A stretch of 64,000 nucleotides of DNA from Sphaerulina vaccinii (taxonomy: Eukaryota; Ascomycota; Dothideomycetes; Mycosphaerellales; Mycosphaerellaceae), in contig JAKUDP010000001.1 in assembly GCA_022570795.1 (NCBI GenBank), positions 3,844,001 through 3,908,000 of the forward strand, read 5' to 3'. Positions 1 to 10,029 of this stretch are shown in pieces. How positions within the stretch are numbered: position 1 is the first letter of the stretch; every line of letters begins with the position of its first letter. The notes below the pieces were generated by a model. That model ran no database searches. It was not told the origin of the DNA and saw only the letters and a list, made by a program, of their open reading frames with translations. Position numbers and translations under genes: made by a program.

Positions 1-1481
1 GCTATAAGAGCTAGTTAACTACTAACTTAAGTTGCTAAAAGATATAAAGATCTACCTAGTATTCTATATATTATTATTAGAACCTATAGATACTAAAATA
101 CCTTACTAAGAAATATTCTACTTCTAACCTAAAAAAGAGAATATATTCGAAGTAGAAAAGATTCTAGAATAAAAAGATTAGAACTACTTAATTAAATAGA
201 AAGGGTATAATAATTCGGAAAATACCTAGGAACCTAAGTCTAACTTTATAAACTACTACTAGCTCCTAGCATAGTTCTACTAGAGTCTACTAAAGATAGG
301 AAACTCTAGAAATTATTAGGCAAACTTTTAAGAGTACTCTAAGTCCTAGGCAAAAGATTTAAGGCTAGGCTAGTAGATAGCTCTAGAAAGGTTATAACCT
401 CCTCCTCTACCTATTCTACTACCTCCTACTCCTCGATATTTACTAGCTCTACTACTATTATATTATCTATATAATAATCGATTAGATCTATCTACTACTA
501 TAACTATATTTTATATATATATATAGTATAAGAAGCCTTATACGTAGCCTCTAAGGCGCGTTATACCTCCTTCTAGGCATACTTTGCTTCTTAGATCCTA
601 GATAAAAGCTTCTTTTTCTCGGAATAAAAATAATTAAATTCGAACTTTATAACCTAGATATTATACTACTAACTATAATAAATATACTTATTATATTTTC
701 CCGAGCGAATATATACTTTATATATATACTTATACTTCTTATAGGACAAATACGACTTTACTATAATAGCCTTCTAGAGGTCTAGAAAATTAGTAAGCTT
801 ATAATAATAATAAGTTAAAAACTTAGTTATTATATAAGGTATTATAAAGGAAAAAGGTGCTATAATAACTAACTTTCTAGAGGATAACAACTCTATAAAC
901 TAGCTTCGGGACGAAGCTAGGCTAGATAGAGAATAGTATTATAGTTCGTATACTATAGGAATATCTCTATAGATTTTCTAGATATATATTATATATAGAA
1001 GTAATTAGTAGCGCTTAGACTAGGCCTACTACTAATTATACTAAGTACTCTAATTATATTAAGTAGGCTTTAATTAGAGTAATTAGAGTAATTAATAAAA
1101 CTAGGAATCTCTTTTATATATATAGATAATAAATATTATAGTTATAGATAGTAATTATATATAACTTACTATTCTATCTTACTAATTAGAATATAAGAAC
1201 TTTCTTTACTTGCTTCCTTATAGATATATTAATAAGCTCTAACTAGATTAAGCTTAGCTTCTACTTAGTAAAATTATTAGGTCCTCTATAACCTAATACT
1301 TATCTACTTTTAGGAACTTCTAGAATATACCGAGTTCTTCTAAGTCTTCTTAGTAGTATAGATAAGTATACTTTAGATCTCTTTTTACTTTTTTTATTAT
1401 AGGTTTATATTCTACTATTAGAAAAGGCTAACTATTACTACCTAATACTTCTTCTATAAACCTAGGCTTATAACCTATCGA

Positions 1482-1720
1482 ATTAGAATAATAATATATA
1501 TACTTATAATATATAGAAAGAGTCTTAATATATAATAGAAGTAGAAGCGTTAGATAGAAACTAACTATATTAATTATATTAGTTAGATATAGGTTGTATC
1601 TCCTTCTAAGATATAGAGTATTAGATAAGTTATATAACCTACTATTATATAACCTATATTATATAATCTAATCTCTAGAGGGTATCTCTTAGATAGTCTA
1701 ACTAGACTATACTTTCTAAT
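1482..1720 (+). repeat. Left arm of a long inverted repeat in the AT-rich island
   Basis: This segment reappears as its reverse complement at 3590-3829 with only scattered differences. Shared landmarks include a block reading AAAGAGTCTTAATATATAAT and the TCTAACTAGACTATA block near the inner end. The arms are about 240 bp and enclose about 1.87 kb. The arrangement fits terminal inverted repeats of a DNA transposon, or two opposed copies of one element. Confidence 0.7.
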
Positions 1721-2612
1721 AGTTAGATATAAAATAAAATAAGTTATAATTCTAAAGTATCTAAAATCTAAACTAATTACTAAAGTAGAAGAAGAATTAG
1801 AAAGAGTAAGGCTAAATTACTAGCTACCTAAAAAGTACTAGATACCTCTAAAAACAATATAGAAACTACTCTAGATTACTTATTAAAGTTCTTATTACTA
1901 ATAAAGAAAAGATTGCTATAGCCTAGCTTCTATAAAATAGTTAGTATAGGAAAACTAATAGATATAGATAATTAACTTACTAGGTTCTACTAAGTAATAG
2001 CCTAGGCAACTATAGTAGTAACTTATATAGTAACTATACTAAAAGAGATAGTTAGTATAATTAAAATAGAGGGGACTAGGAACTTACTTAGGTAGAAGAC
2101 TAGTAGTCTATAAAGACTCTAAGGCCTTTATAGCTTTAGCTATCTTAATAAAGTTAGTATAGGTAGTATCTCTAAAAAATAATATATTAGCTAGGCTAGA
2201 ATCGATAGTATCTAAAAATACTTACTACTAGGTATTAGTAGTATAGGTAAGAGTAGTATATACCTTATAGTATAGAGCCAGGCTAAAATCGATAGTTAGT
2301 ATACTTTTTCTAAAAAATACTAAAAAAGACCTATAGAAGAAAATAGTTCTTTTTAAGCTTAGTATAGTTCTAGTAGGCGCGCAAACTCTTAGACTAGTAG
2401 ATATTAGTAGAGGCTAGTTAGAAAGTAATAGTAGCCGAGTCTTACTATCTAGGTAATATATTTATAGCTAGAGTTAATATAACTAATATAGTAGATATAG
2501 GTAGAAAATACTAGAAACTATTAGAAAAGTAGTAGAAGCTAATATTAAATCTAGAGTACTTACTAATAGTATTAGTAAAGCTAATATACTTATTAGTTAA
2601 AGTTACTAGGCT

Positions 2613-2790
2613 AGTAACTAGTTAGTATATAGTAGTACTCTAAGTAATAGTAGAGGAAAGGAGCTAAGCTAATAGAATTTAATTTACTATAAAATAGAGT
2701 TTAGTAACTAGTTAGTATATAGTAGTACTCTAAGTAATAGTAGAGGAGAGGAGCTAAGCTAATAAAATTAACTTACTATAAAATAGTTAG
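2613..2790. repeat. 89-bp direct tandem duplication
   Basis: A unit beginning AGTAACTAGTTAGTATATAG starts at 2613 and again at 2702. The two copies are nearly identical (for example GAGGAAAGGAGC versus GAGGAGAGGAGC). The duplication sits between the arms of the inverted repeat. It is too short to classify. Confidence 0.7.
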
Positions 2791-3589
2791 TTAGAAAAAA
2801 AAAAAGAAATTAATAAAAAAGATAGATAGCTATTATAGAAAGCTATTTATTATTTACTAGATCTAGTTAAAAAATAATAGAAGGTAACTATATAAGTAAT
2901 AGAGTTATTTATATAAGTATCTAATAATAGTAAGTAGGTAAATAGTCGTATATAGGTAATTATAATAAAGTTACCTATTTAAAATAACTACTTATAGCCT
3001 ATTATAATAGAGTTACTAGATTCGGATAATATATACCTAATAATAAATAGAATAATAATAAAGCAAATAATAGTAGTAGAATAGATATATATAGCGAGTA
3101 ATACGTAGTTACTAGATATAATTATATAGAAGTAGGTAGTATAAGAGAAATAAAGTAAATAGATAAAGTTATATAATATAAAAAGATAATAGTAAATAGT
3201 AGTATCCTTGCTAGAGTAGATAGAAGAAGGGGAGTATTATTAGAAGCTAGCTCTAGAAAGTATTAATAGTAGCTTTGCCTCTATAGCTCGACTATAGACC
3301 CTCCTCTACTTTGGTACTACCTATAGGAGACTATATAAAATAGCTTGGCGTCTAGTATTTATCGACGGACGCCTAGAGAGACCTTTCGGCTCTCTATCGA
3401 ACTTATTTATTCCTTTTATAAAGCTTTCTATATATATATTACTTACTCTATAATACTAATTCTAGGAGTTTATAAAACAACTCTAGCTTATATAAATAGC
3501 TCTTCTATACTTAATAAGTTATCGAGATTTGGAATAGAATATAAGTACTAGAATATAGGGTAGAAGAACTATCTAGCCTAAGTAGAAGT

Positions 3590-3829
3590 ATTAGAAAATA
3601 TAGTCTAGTTAGACTATCTAAGAGATACTCTCTAGGAATTAGATTATATAATATAGGTTATATAATAATAGGTTATATAACTTATCTAATACTCTATATC
3701 TTAGAAGGAGATATAACCTATATCTAACTAATATAATTAATATAGTTAGTTCCTATCTAATACTTCTACTTCTATTATATATTAAGACTCTTTCTATATA
3801 TTATAAGTATATATATTATTATTCTATTT
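3590..3829 (-). repeat. Right arm of the long inverted repeat
   Basis: Reverse complement of 1482-1720, differing at scattered positions such as C/T transitions. Both arms lie inside the RIP-damaged island. The mutual divergence is mostly of the transition type expected from RIP, so the arms were probably near identical when the element was active. Confidence 0.7.
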
Positions 3830-4570
3830 TGATAGTTATTAATTAGATAAAACTTAGCCTATTTAATATATAGAATAATAATCTATAGCTATATAAAAAT
3901 AACTACTTCTATAACTATTACTTCTATTATAAATATAATATACTTTACTAATATATCTAGTATATATACGAGCTACTCGATTACCTTACTCCAGAGCATT
4001 TTAAGAGGTAGATAGATTAATAGTATGAGTCTAGCTTCGAGCTCTACTTTATAAATAAAAAGATAGATATTAAGATACTAGATTAAAAAAATACTATAGT
4101 AGAACTTAGACTCGGAATATAGACTACTATACTTAAGAATATAAAGTTTATAGTTAGTAAGAAGTACTACTCGATAGTCGAGAACTTATAAGAGAAGGAA
4201 CCTTAGGTAAGAAATATAATACTAAGTACCTATTTATAGAAGATTTAGAGCGCTTTTAGCTCTCTAATAAATATATAGATAGCTAAGTTAATTATAAAGC
4301 TACGAGCGAAAGGGCAGCAAGTACCTAAGAAACAGACTATATAGCTTATACAAGTACTACTCGCGCTAATAATAATATTAAGTAGCTACTATATAGAATA
4401 AGAGCTTAGAGTATTATAAATAATAGTACTAATATAGGCGCTAGTACCGAGGGCAGTAAGGGCAGAGAGGAAGAAGAGGCAGCGAGTAGATAGCAAGGTT
4501 ATAGTTAAAGATAGTAAGGTAGTAAATAAGTAAATAATACTTTAGAATTAGTAGTATATAGCTTCTACTA

Positions 4571-4866
4571 CGAAACTTTAGCTTTATATACTAGCGACGG
4601 TAAGGTCTATATGCGAAGTATAAGAAACATCGCTCCTAAGACTAATTAGTATAGGCTCCCTATACAAATTAGTCTGGAGGGGCATGCCCGGCTTACTCCG
4701 CAATCTATACGAGCTATCCGAGTCTGCCGTATGATAGATATCGCCGCTGCGAGATAGTGCTTGACACATGCCACATGAAACTCTCAAGATCCCCGCTTGC
4801 CTTGTCCTCATGAACAGCATCGTGCTGAACTGACTTCGAAAGCGTACGGCGAACAGTCTTTTCACG
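4571..4866. other. Boundary of AT-rich island and monooxygenase upstream region
   Basis: Over about 120 bp the sequence changes from TA-rich repeat to balanced composition. The rest is the presumed promoter and 5' leader of the monooxygenase. I see no obvious TATA box or other named site. The short reverse-strand frames here overlap the monooxygenase start and are not credible genes. Confidence 0.5.
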
Positions 4867-6333
4867 ATGGAAAAATCTGCAGAATCGGAGTCCTTCGACT
4901 TCATTATCATTGGCGCAGGAATAACAGGTATAAACGCAGCCTATCGCATCGCGCAGCAATTCCCGAACAAGACATATGTGATCCTCGATCGTCGAGACTC
5001 CATCGGAGGAACATGGTCATTCTTCAAATATCCCGGCATACGCTCAGATTCGGATCTCTACACGATGGGCTTTGCCTGGAGACCTTGGAGAAAGACGACG
5101 CCAATAGCTGACGGCCCTAGCATTGTGCAATATTTGGACGAGACTGCCAAGGAGCAAGGCATAGATCGTCGCATTCGGTACAATCACGATGTTCTCGCCA
5201 TGGACTGGAGTTCGAAGCGACAGGTCTGGAGTCTGGATGTTGAGGTCAATGGTGCGAAGCAAGTCCTGCAGTCGAAATTCGTTATTGGCGGCACAGGATT
5301 CTTCGACTATAAGAACCCACGCGCCTCTTCGATCCCAGGACTGGAGCGATTCCGAGGGCAAGTCGCACATCCTCAATTCTGGCCGAAGGAGTTGGACTAC
5401 ACCGACAAGAAGGTCGTGGTCATCGGCAGCGGAGCCACTGCAATCACGATCTTGCCAGTGGTCGCCGAGAAGGCTGCAAGCACAGTCATGCTGCAACGAA
5501 GTCCCACTTACATCATAAGTATGGCCATGACCAGCACTCTCGACAACTTCATCCGACGAGTTCTCCCTAGTAGAATAGCTTACAGAGTCATCGCATGGCG
5601 CTTCACAATAATGGCTTGGTTGTTCTTCTACTGGACTCAACTATTCCCCAAGGCAGCTCGAAACGCACTGGAACAGATGACAACAAAAGAACTACCAAAA
5701 GGCATGAAATACGATCCGAACTTCAAGCCTTCCTACGCTGTTTGGGATCAGCGTCTTTGTGTCTGCCCAGATGGAGATTTCTTCCGCGCAATGGATGATG
5801 GGAAAGCAAAGGTCGTGACTGGCACCATCGAAACAGTTGAGGAAGATGGTGTACGACTTACATCTGGCGAGAAGATCGATGCGGACATCCTCGTCACAGC
5901 AACTGGACTCAGACTTCAAATGCTCGGCGGCGCAAAGCTAACAATCGACAAGGATCGCGAGATTGACATCGGGCGACAATACATGTGGAGAGGTACCATG
6001 CTTCAAGACGTGCCCAACTTAATGATCGTCATCGGCTACTGGAACAACTCCTGGACTTTGGGAAGTGATCTCGCAGTTCGGATCTTCCTCAAGAATGTCA
6101 AAGCTATGGAAGCACAACGCGCCACGAGCTTCACTCCTACGATCCCCAAGGACGAGGAGAAGAAGCTTGTACCAAGGCAATTGTGGAACATGTCATCGAC
6201 ATACTTGCAGAATAGCACTTACCCAAAGGCTAGCACGACAGCACCATGGACAGTTAAGGATAACTATATGAGGGATTGGTTCGTGATGATGTTTGGAGAT
6301 CTGAGGAAGGGATTGAGATTCGGCACAGCTTGA
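4867..6333 (+). CDS. FAD-dependent monooxygenase, type I Baeyer-Villiger-like
   Basis: A 488-residue single-exon protein. The N-terminal FAD-binding Rossmann motif GAGITG is at residues 16-21, followed by GGTW at 47-50 and YPGIRSD at 55-61. A second nucleotide-binding motif, GSGATA, is at 187-192. Between them FRGQVAHPQFWP (162-173) matches the type I Baeyer-Villiger fingerprint FxGxxxHxxxW(P/D) exactly. Such enzymes use NADPH and O2 to insert oxygen next to a carbonyl, or act as related flavin monooxygenases; the substrate cannot be predicted. Length is typical. The ATG at 4867 puts the FAD motif at the usual distance from the N terminus. The gene stands alone between the RIP-damaged island and the small-RNA array, so no biosynthetic cluster is apparent. 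Confidence 0.9.
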   Translation: MEKSAESESFDFIIIGAGITGINAAYRIAQQFPNKTYVILDRRDSIGGTWSFFKYPGIRSDSDLYTMGFAWRPWRKTTPIADGPSIVQYLDETAKEQGIDRRIRYNHDVLAMDWSSKRQVWSLDVEVNGAKQVLQSKFVIGGTGFFDYKNPRASSIPGLERFRGQVAHPQFWPKELDYTDKKVVVIGSGATAITILPVVAEKAASTVMLQRSPTYIISMAMTSTLDNFIRRVLPSRIAYRVIAWRFTIMAWLFFYWTQLFPKAARNALEQMTTKELPKGMKYDPNFKPSYAVWDQRLCVCPDGDFFRAMDDGKAKVVTGTIETVEEDGVRLTSGEKIDADILVTATGLRLQMLGGAKLTIDKDREIDIGRQYMWRGTMLQDVPNLMIVIGYWNNSWTLGSDLAVRIFLKNVKAMEAQRATSFTPTIPKDEEKKLVPRQLWNMSSTYLQNSTYPKASTTAPWTVKDNYMRDWFVMMFGDLRKGLRFGTA

Positions 6334-6460
6334 ATGCCAAATCAGTCTCGTCTTCCAAGTATTACTCATCGGTCTAGCTCTCCATGACTTCTTTTCCCAC
6401 GCTTTCAGTACCCAATGACTCCAAAGAGAGATTGAACCACAAAAGCTAACGATTGCAAGG

Positions 6461-6616
6461 CAAAACCAACGACCCAGTTCGTCGGATTGGAGAAAACGCC
6501 ATGACATGATGTCTATGGTAGACATGCGAAGTGTCCTCAATGGCAGCGTGATCCATTCAGCATCAGCTTTGCCAACGACTTATGATGTATACCGTTAGAC
6601 CACGGGCGCTCGTCGA
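6461..6616 (-). ncRNA. Structured RNA unit, cluster 1 copy 1 (degenerate)
   Basis: First recognisable unit of the array, read on the minus strand from about 6616 down to the T-tract block at 6461. The central hairpin block (6561-6580) is intact, but the 5' strand of the terminal stem has diverged, so this copy may be dead. Family description is under the copy at 14658-14803. Confidence 0.45.
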
Positions 6617-6710
6617 GGACACACCAATCATGTCTGCATATGAGTGCTAAATATCCGTACCATTTGGACCGCGATGGCAATAACAGTCAGCAAAAGAACA
6701 GCGCAATAAC

Positions 6711-6858
6711 TAAAACAATCGCCAGGATTCGGGTGATACAGAGCTCTATCTTCTTTTCAAGTCATGAGGCTTGGAAGCTGAGAGATAGTCAGACTGACCA
6801 AGCATTAATTATACCAACGACTTACTGACTCTACCACTAGACCAAGGACGACTGTTGA
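6711..6858 (-). ncRNA. Structured RNA unit, cluster 1 copy 2
   Basis: Minus-strand unit. The 5' block AACAGTCGTC (ending at 6856) pairs over 10 bp with the 3' block GGCGATTGTT, allowing G-U pairs. The A-box-like TGGTCTAGTGG follows the first stem strand. The T-tract lies at 6711-6714. Confidence 0.6.
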
Positions 6859-6937
6859 GAAGTGCCAATCTCGGAATGTACATGATACTCCATTTCCAGG
6901 CAGCTATGCATCAAAAGAACTAAGGACTTCGGACAAG

Positions 6938-7087
6938 CAAAACAATCGCCTCAGTCCGGATGACAAGCACAAGTTCTGGTGTTTCCAAGTCAGCTGGCTT
7001 AAGAGCAACGCAAGATTTGACTTGATCAAGCATCAGCTATACCAACGACTTACTGATCGCACCACTCGACTAAGGACGACTGTTGAG
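6938..7087 (-). ncRNA. Structured RNA unit, cluster 1 copy 3
   Basis: Minus-strand unit about 229 bp from copy 2. The terminal stem blocks are intact (5' AACAGTCGTC, 3' GGCGATTGTT). The central hairpin uses several G-U pairs. A TATATG block lies just upstream of the 5' end, at about 7107-7112. Confidence 0.6.
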
Positions 7088-7152
7088 ACGTTGACTTTTC
7101 AAGACGTATATGGAGCCTCATGGTCCCGCAGATCAAAAACTTTAAGAAATGG

Positions 7153-7303
7153 CAAAACAATCGCCATCATCGCATGGTCACCTCTCCTTGGACGAAGTTG
7201 ACACTCTACGAGAGTCAGGACTGTCCATACCGTGCTGCCATGACAAACGTCAGCTTTGCTGACGACTTACTGGTGCTACCGCTAGACCAAGGACGACTGT
7301 TAC
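7153..7303 (-). ncRNA. Structured RNA unit, cluster 1 copy 4
   Basis: Well-preserved minus-strand unit. It has a TATA-like box at 7324-7329 (21-26 bp upstream), the A-box-like TGGTCTAGCGG, a 7-bp hairpin CGTCAGC-AAA-GCTGACG, and the TTTT-containing 3' block at 7153-7165. Confidence 0.65.
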
Positions 7304-7406
7304 AAGTAACGATCTGCCACCGATATATGAAGGTCCAATACGGAGCGAGAGACTTCGCAAAAGGTGGAAACGAGTTGCAGCAGCAGGAAAGAGAGAGACG
7401 AGAATG

Positions 7407-7559
7407 CAAAACAATCGCCACGTGGCAATGAAGTTCAGCCACGGTACGCCTGTGGACAAAGACAGATATCTTCAGCCCGTTCACGTCGACTTGAAGATAT
7501 TAGCACAGCATAATGACTGCGACTTACTTCCCTCCCACTAGACTAATGACGACTGTTGG
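7407..7559 (-). ncRNA. Structured RNA unit, cluster 1 copy 5
   Basis: Minus-strand unit with a TATA-like box at 7580-7585, the terminal-stem block AACAGTCGTC, and the 3' block GGCGATTGTTTTGC. The central hairpin region is rearranged compared with copy 4. Confidence 0.55.
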
Positions 7560-7650
7560 ATGATACGATCTACCACCAATATATGAAGGTGGACTACTAG
7601 GCGACGGGCCTAGTGAAAGATAGAGGCGAGCAAAAGAGAAGACTATACTG

Positions 7651-7802
7651 CAAAACAATCGCCCTGTGGCCCTGGAATCCGTTGTCAAGACCTGAGACCA
7701 AGACAGTCATCTTGAGCCTGTTCGTATGAACTCGACGATATTAGCAGCAGAGTTCAATGACTGCGACTTACGACCTTACCACTAAACCGTGGACGACTAT
7801 TA
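7651..7802 (-). ncRNA. Structured RNA unit, cluster 1 copy 6
   Basis: Minus-strand unit. The 5' block reads AATAGTCGTCC, with one C-to-T change that still allows a G-U pair with the 3' block GGCGATTGTT. A second T-run (CTTTTGC) lies about 20 bp past the first T-tract. Confidence 0.55.
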
Positions 7803-7963
7803 CTCAATGCTCCCTGCACCTCATACATCAAAGCTGACCCGAGATGAACATGAAGCTCACGACCTCGTTGGTCCTTCTTGATCGATCTCGACGAAATCTC
7901 GACAAAGTGAATCACCCACCAGAACATCCGGGCCTTAAATATGACTCCAAATTCATGATATCA

Positions 7964-8118
7964 CAACGGCCTCTATGGCTTAGTGGTCTACGCAGCAAGT
8001 CGCCCATGAAATGGGTGCTTGGATCTAACAGTCATTAAGTCTTGCAGTCCCAACGTACCAAGCGTTGGATGATGTTGATGTCGGCTAATGCCTATGTGGC
8101 CAGAAGGGGTTGTTTTTG
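7964..8118 (+). ncRNA. Structured RNA unit on the opposite strand within cluster 1
   Basis: This unit runs in the plus direction in the gap between minus-strand copies 6 and 7. The 5' stem AACGGCCTC (7965-7973) pairs over 9 bp with GGGGTTGTT (8106-8114), and a T-run follows at once. TGGCTTAGTGG (7976-7986) is A-box-like. The hairpin CGCCCAT-GAA-ATGGGTG (8001-8017) keeps 7 pairs with a sequence different from the other copies. A TTAAATAT box lies about 25 bp upstream. It is the most diverged copy that still folds. Confidence 0.6.
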
Positions 8119-8342
8119 CCTTGTGCTTGGAAACCTTCTTTTAGCAGCGATGAGATATGTTCCTAGTTCGTATGTGGACTTGGAACACAGCGATTGTAGC
8201 TCCGCTGCGTGAGAAAGGCTACGCCTAGGAGATTCCGCCTGGTCCGGATCTTGGAGGCGGGCAGATAGTAGAGAGAGCTACTTCTCCTATCGAGATCGTG
8301 CGCAAAAGCAAAAGACTACCAAGAGTGTTGGAGGTGGTAAGA

Positions 8343-8489
8343 ACAAAAACAAATCGCTGAGTCCTGAAGTGAACAACCTGATCGACACCATGTAGATTAC
8401 TGCGACGATGTATTGTTGATCTCTTCGATCAAGCATCAGTTAAAATTGACGACTTACGATCGTACCACTACACCATAGACGACTGTTAA
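8343..8489 (-). ncRNA. Structured RNA unit, cluster 1 copy 7
   Basis: Minus-strand unit with a TATA-like box at 8510-8515. The 3' block has an extra T that would bulge the terminal stem. A-box-like TGGTGTAGTGG is present. Confidence 0.5.
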
Positions 8490-8577
8490 AGTAGCACCGT
8501 GCCGGCTGCTATATGAACGCTCAGGGATCCGCGCCACCTTTGGCAAGATACGATATAAACGAAGCAAAAGTGAAAGA

Positions 8578-8729
8578 CAAAACAATCGTCCTTCATCTTA
8601 GGCGATAGTGGAGACGATCTCCAGAAGTTGAACAGCGACTTCATTGAGAGTGTCCTGCATGACTATCTCAAGCATCAGCTTTACTAACGACTTACTGACC
8701 ATACCGTTATACTATAGACGACTGTTGAG
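8578..8729 (-). ncRNA. Structured RNA unit, cluster 1 copy 8
   Basis: Minus-strand unit. Here the 3' block reads GACGATTGTT, so a T-G pair of the terminal stem becomes a T-A pair with the unchanged 5' block AACAGTCGTC. A T-rich second block follows the 3' end. Confidence 0.6.
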
Positions 8730-8816
8730 ATGTCAGCAGTTCGACTGCTACATAGATGTCACATCCAAGGCATCACCTTCTGCAAAACGAAAAGCAGGCG
8801 AAGCAAAAACATAAGG

Positions 8817-8976
8817 CAAAACAATCGTTCTTTGTCTAGGCGACACAATGATCATGATTCCATCAGAGTCGAAGGGCGACTTCATCGAAGAACATCTTGC
8901 ATTGTTGTGTCAGGCTTCAGCTATACTGACGACTTACTAAATCTACCGCCAGACCACGAGCGACATGTTGTGTTGA
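8817..8976 (-). ncRNA. Structured RNA unit, cluster 1 copy 9 (partly degenerate)
   Basis: Minus-strand unit. The hairpin and T-tract blocks are clear, but the 5' strand of the terminal stem has changed and pairs only weakly. A TATATA box lies upstream near 8995-9000. Confidence 0.5.
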
Positions 8977-9074
8977 AGAGTGAGCATAGGTAGCTATATA
9001 TGAACCCTCATCCACCAGCGACCAGAAACGGCAGAAGGAATACACGATAAGCAAAACATAGGCCAACGGAAGTA

Positions 9075-9227
9075 CAAAACAACCGTCCTTCGTCCAAGAG
9101 CTACAACGAAGATCTCTACAACAAGTCGTATATCGACTTGTATGAGAACCTTTCGCACTTATATTCCAAGCATCAGCTTTGCTGATGACTTAATGAGGCT
9201 ACCACTAGACTACGAACCACTGTTGAG
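9075..9227 (-). ncRNA. Structured RNA unit, cluster 1 copy 10 (partly degenerate)
   Basis: Minus-strand unit with the hairpin CATCAGC-AAA-GCTGATG and A-box-like TAGTCTAGTGG. The terminal stem has at least one mismatch. A TATATG block lies upstream. Confidence 0.5.
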
Positions 9228-9325
9228 GAGAGAGAACCTTCACGTGTATATGATCCCTTATCTACGAGCAACCAGAATTGGCAAGAGATATATATATAAA
9301 GGTACTGAAGATCAAAGAAAACAGC

Positions 9326-9484
9326 AGAACAATCGCCGAGCACGGTAGCGGAAGATCAACAAAGTCAAGTACCCCATCTAAGAAGTTATCCTTACGGCGA
9401 GCTATTGTCGATGTGCCATGTCAAGCATCAGCTGTACCGACGACTTACTGCTCCTGCCGCTAGACTACAGACGACTTGTTGACT
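9326..9484 (-). ncRNA. Structured RNA unit, cluster 1 copy 11
   Basis: Minus-strand unit. The 5' block carries one inserted A (AACAAGTCGTC) and would bulge against the 3' block GGCGATTGTT. The T-tract is interrupted (TTGTTCT), so this copy may terminate poorly. Confidence 0.45.
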
Positions 9485-9562
9485 ATTGACCATAGGTAGC
9501 TTAATATAAATGCTCATAGACCACTGTTGAGAGCAGGAGTGACAAAAGGTTCGACAGAAGTA

Positions 9563-9722
9563 CAAAATAATCGACCCGATCAAGGATGTTAATTAATACT
9601 AGAGCGAAGCGACAAGATTGCCTTTGGCCTTGACAGTTTTCCGCAATAGTCAGATCTAGTCAAGCATCAGCTATGCTAACGACTTACAGCCTCGACTACT
9701 AGACCACGGACGACTTGTTGAT
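9563..9722 (-). ncRNA. Structured RNA unit, cluster 1 copy 12
   Basis: Last nearly complete minus-strand unit of cluster 1, with the same inserted A as copy 11 and A-box-like TGGTCTAGTAG. A lone 3' block at about 9894-9904 beyond it suggests a further truncated copy. Confidence 0.45.
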
Positions 9723-10029
9723 AAACAAGCAAACCACTAGTATATAGAGCTCCATCTAAGGCCAAATTTGGCTGATGTTCTCCACGCATTCTAGGTGCGG
9801 GTCGAGTAGGTAGAAATGCTATCGACATAGTCCCTTCCGTTGTCTGTTTAGAAGAGCGAGATCCAGTATGAAGCTGCAATGAAGTAATAGTCTGAAACAA
9901 TCGTAATTCTGTCGTCAATCGATATGAAGAAGCTCATCATAGTCTGAGCCTCTTCAAACAACTCGTGAGAACCCATCATCCTCTATCCAACCAAAAATTA
10001 CCTTTTCCCATTCCTCATTACATCCCGGC

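Larger units (their letters stand above)
1..4570. repeat. AT-rich RIP-degraded transposon island
   Basis: The stretch is made almost wholly of TA, CTA, TAG and TTA words with very few GC-rich segments, and every frame is closed by frequent stops. This is the look of repeat DNA mutated by RIP (C:G to T:A, mainly at CpA) in filamentous ascomycetes. It contains an inverted repeat and a tandem duplication (listed separately), but no protein domain can be read through the damage. Composition switches to ordinary genic DNA between about 4570 and 4690, just upstream of the monooxygenase. The original element class is not identifiable by eye. Seen: composition and repeats. Inferred: RIP and transposon origin. 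Confidence 0.8.

Noticed and set aside
3345..3551. 68-residue open frame in the AT-rich island
   Set aside because: It is composed of codons expected from TA-rich DNA and has no motif. A chance frame in RIP-damaged repeat DNA is likelier.
1..4570. Telomere or subtelomere signal
   Set aside because: I found no TTAGGG-type repeats; the AT-rich island is better explained as an internal repeat.
7120..9463. Short plus-strand frames sharing a peptide like FADDLLxLPLD
   Set aside because: The shared peptide is the chance translation of the conserved hairpin and A-box blocks of the minus-strand RNA units. The frames do not extend across units and differ in phase.
6461..9722. Ordinary tRNA gene cluster
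   Set aside because: An A-box match and acceptor-like stem exist, but there is no CCA-compatible 7-bp acceptor, no anticodon loop of normal size and only a weak B box. The units are twice tRNA length.
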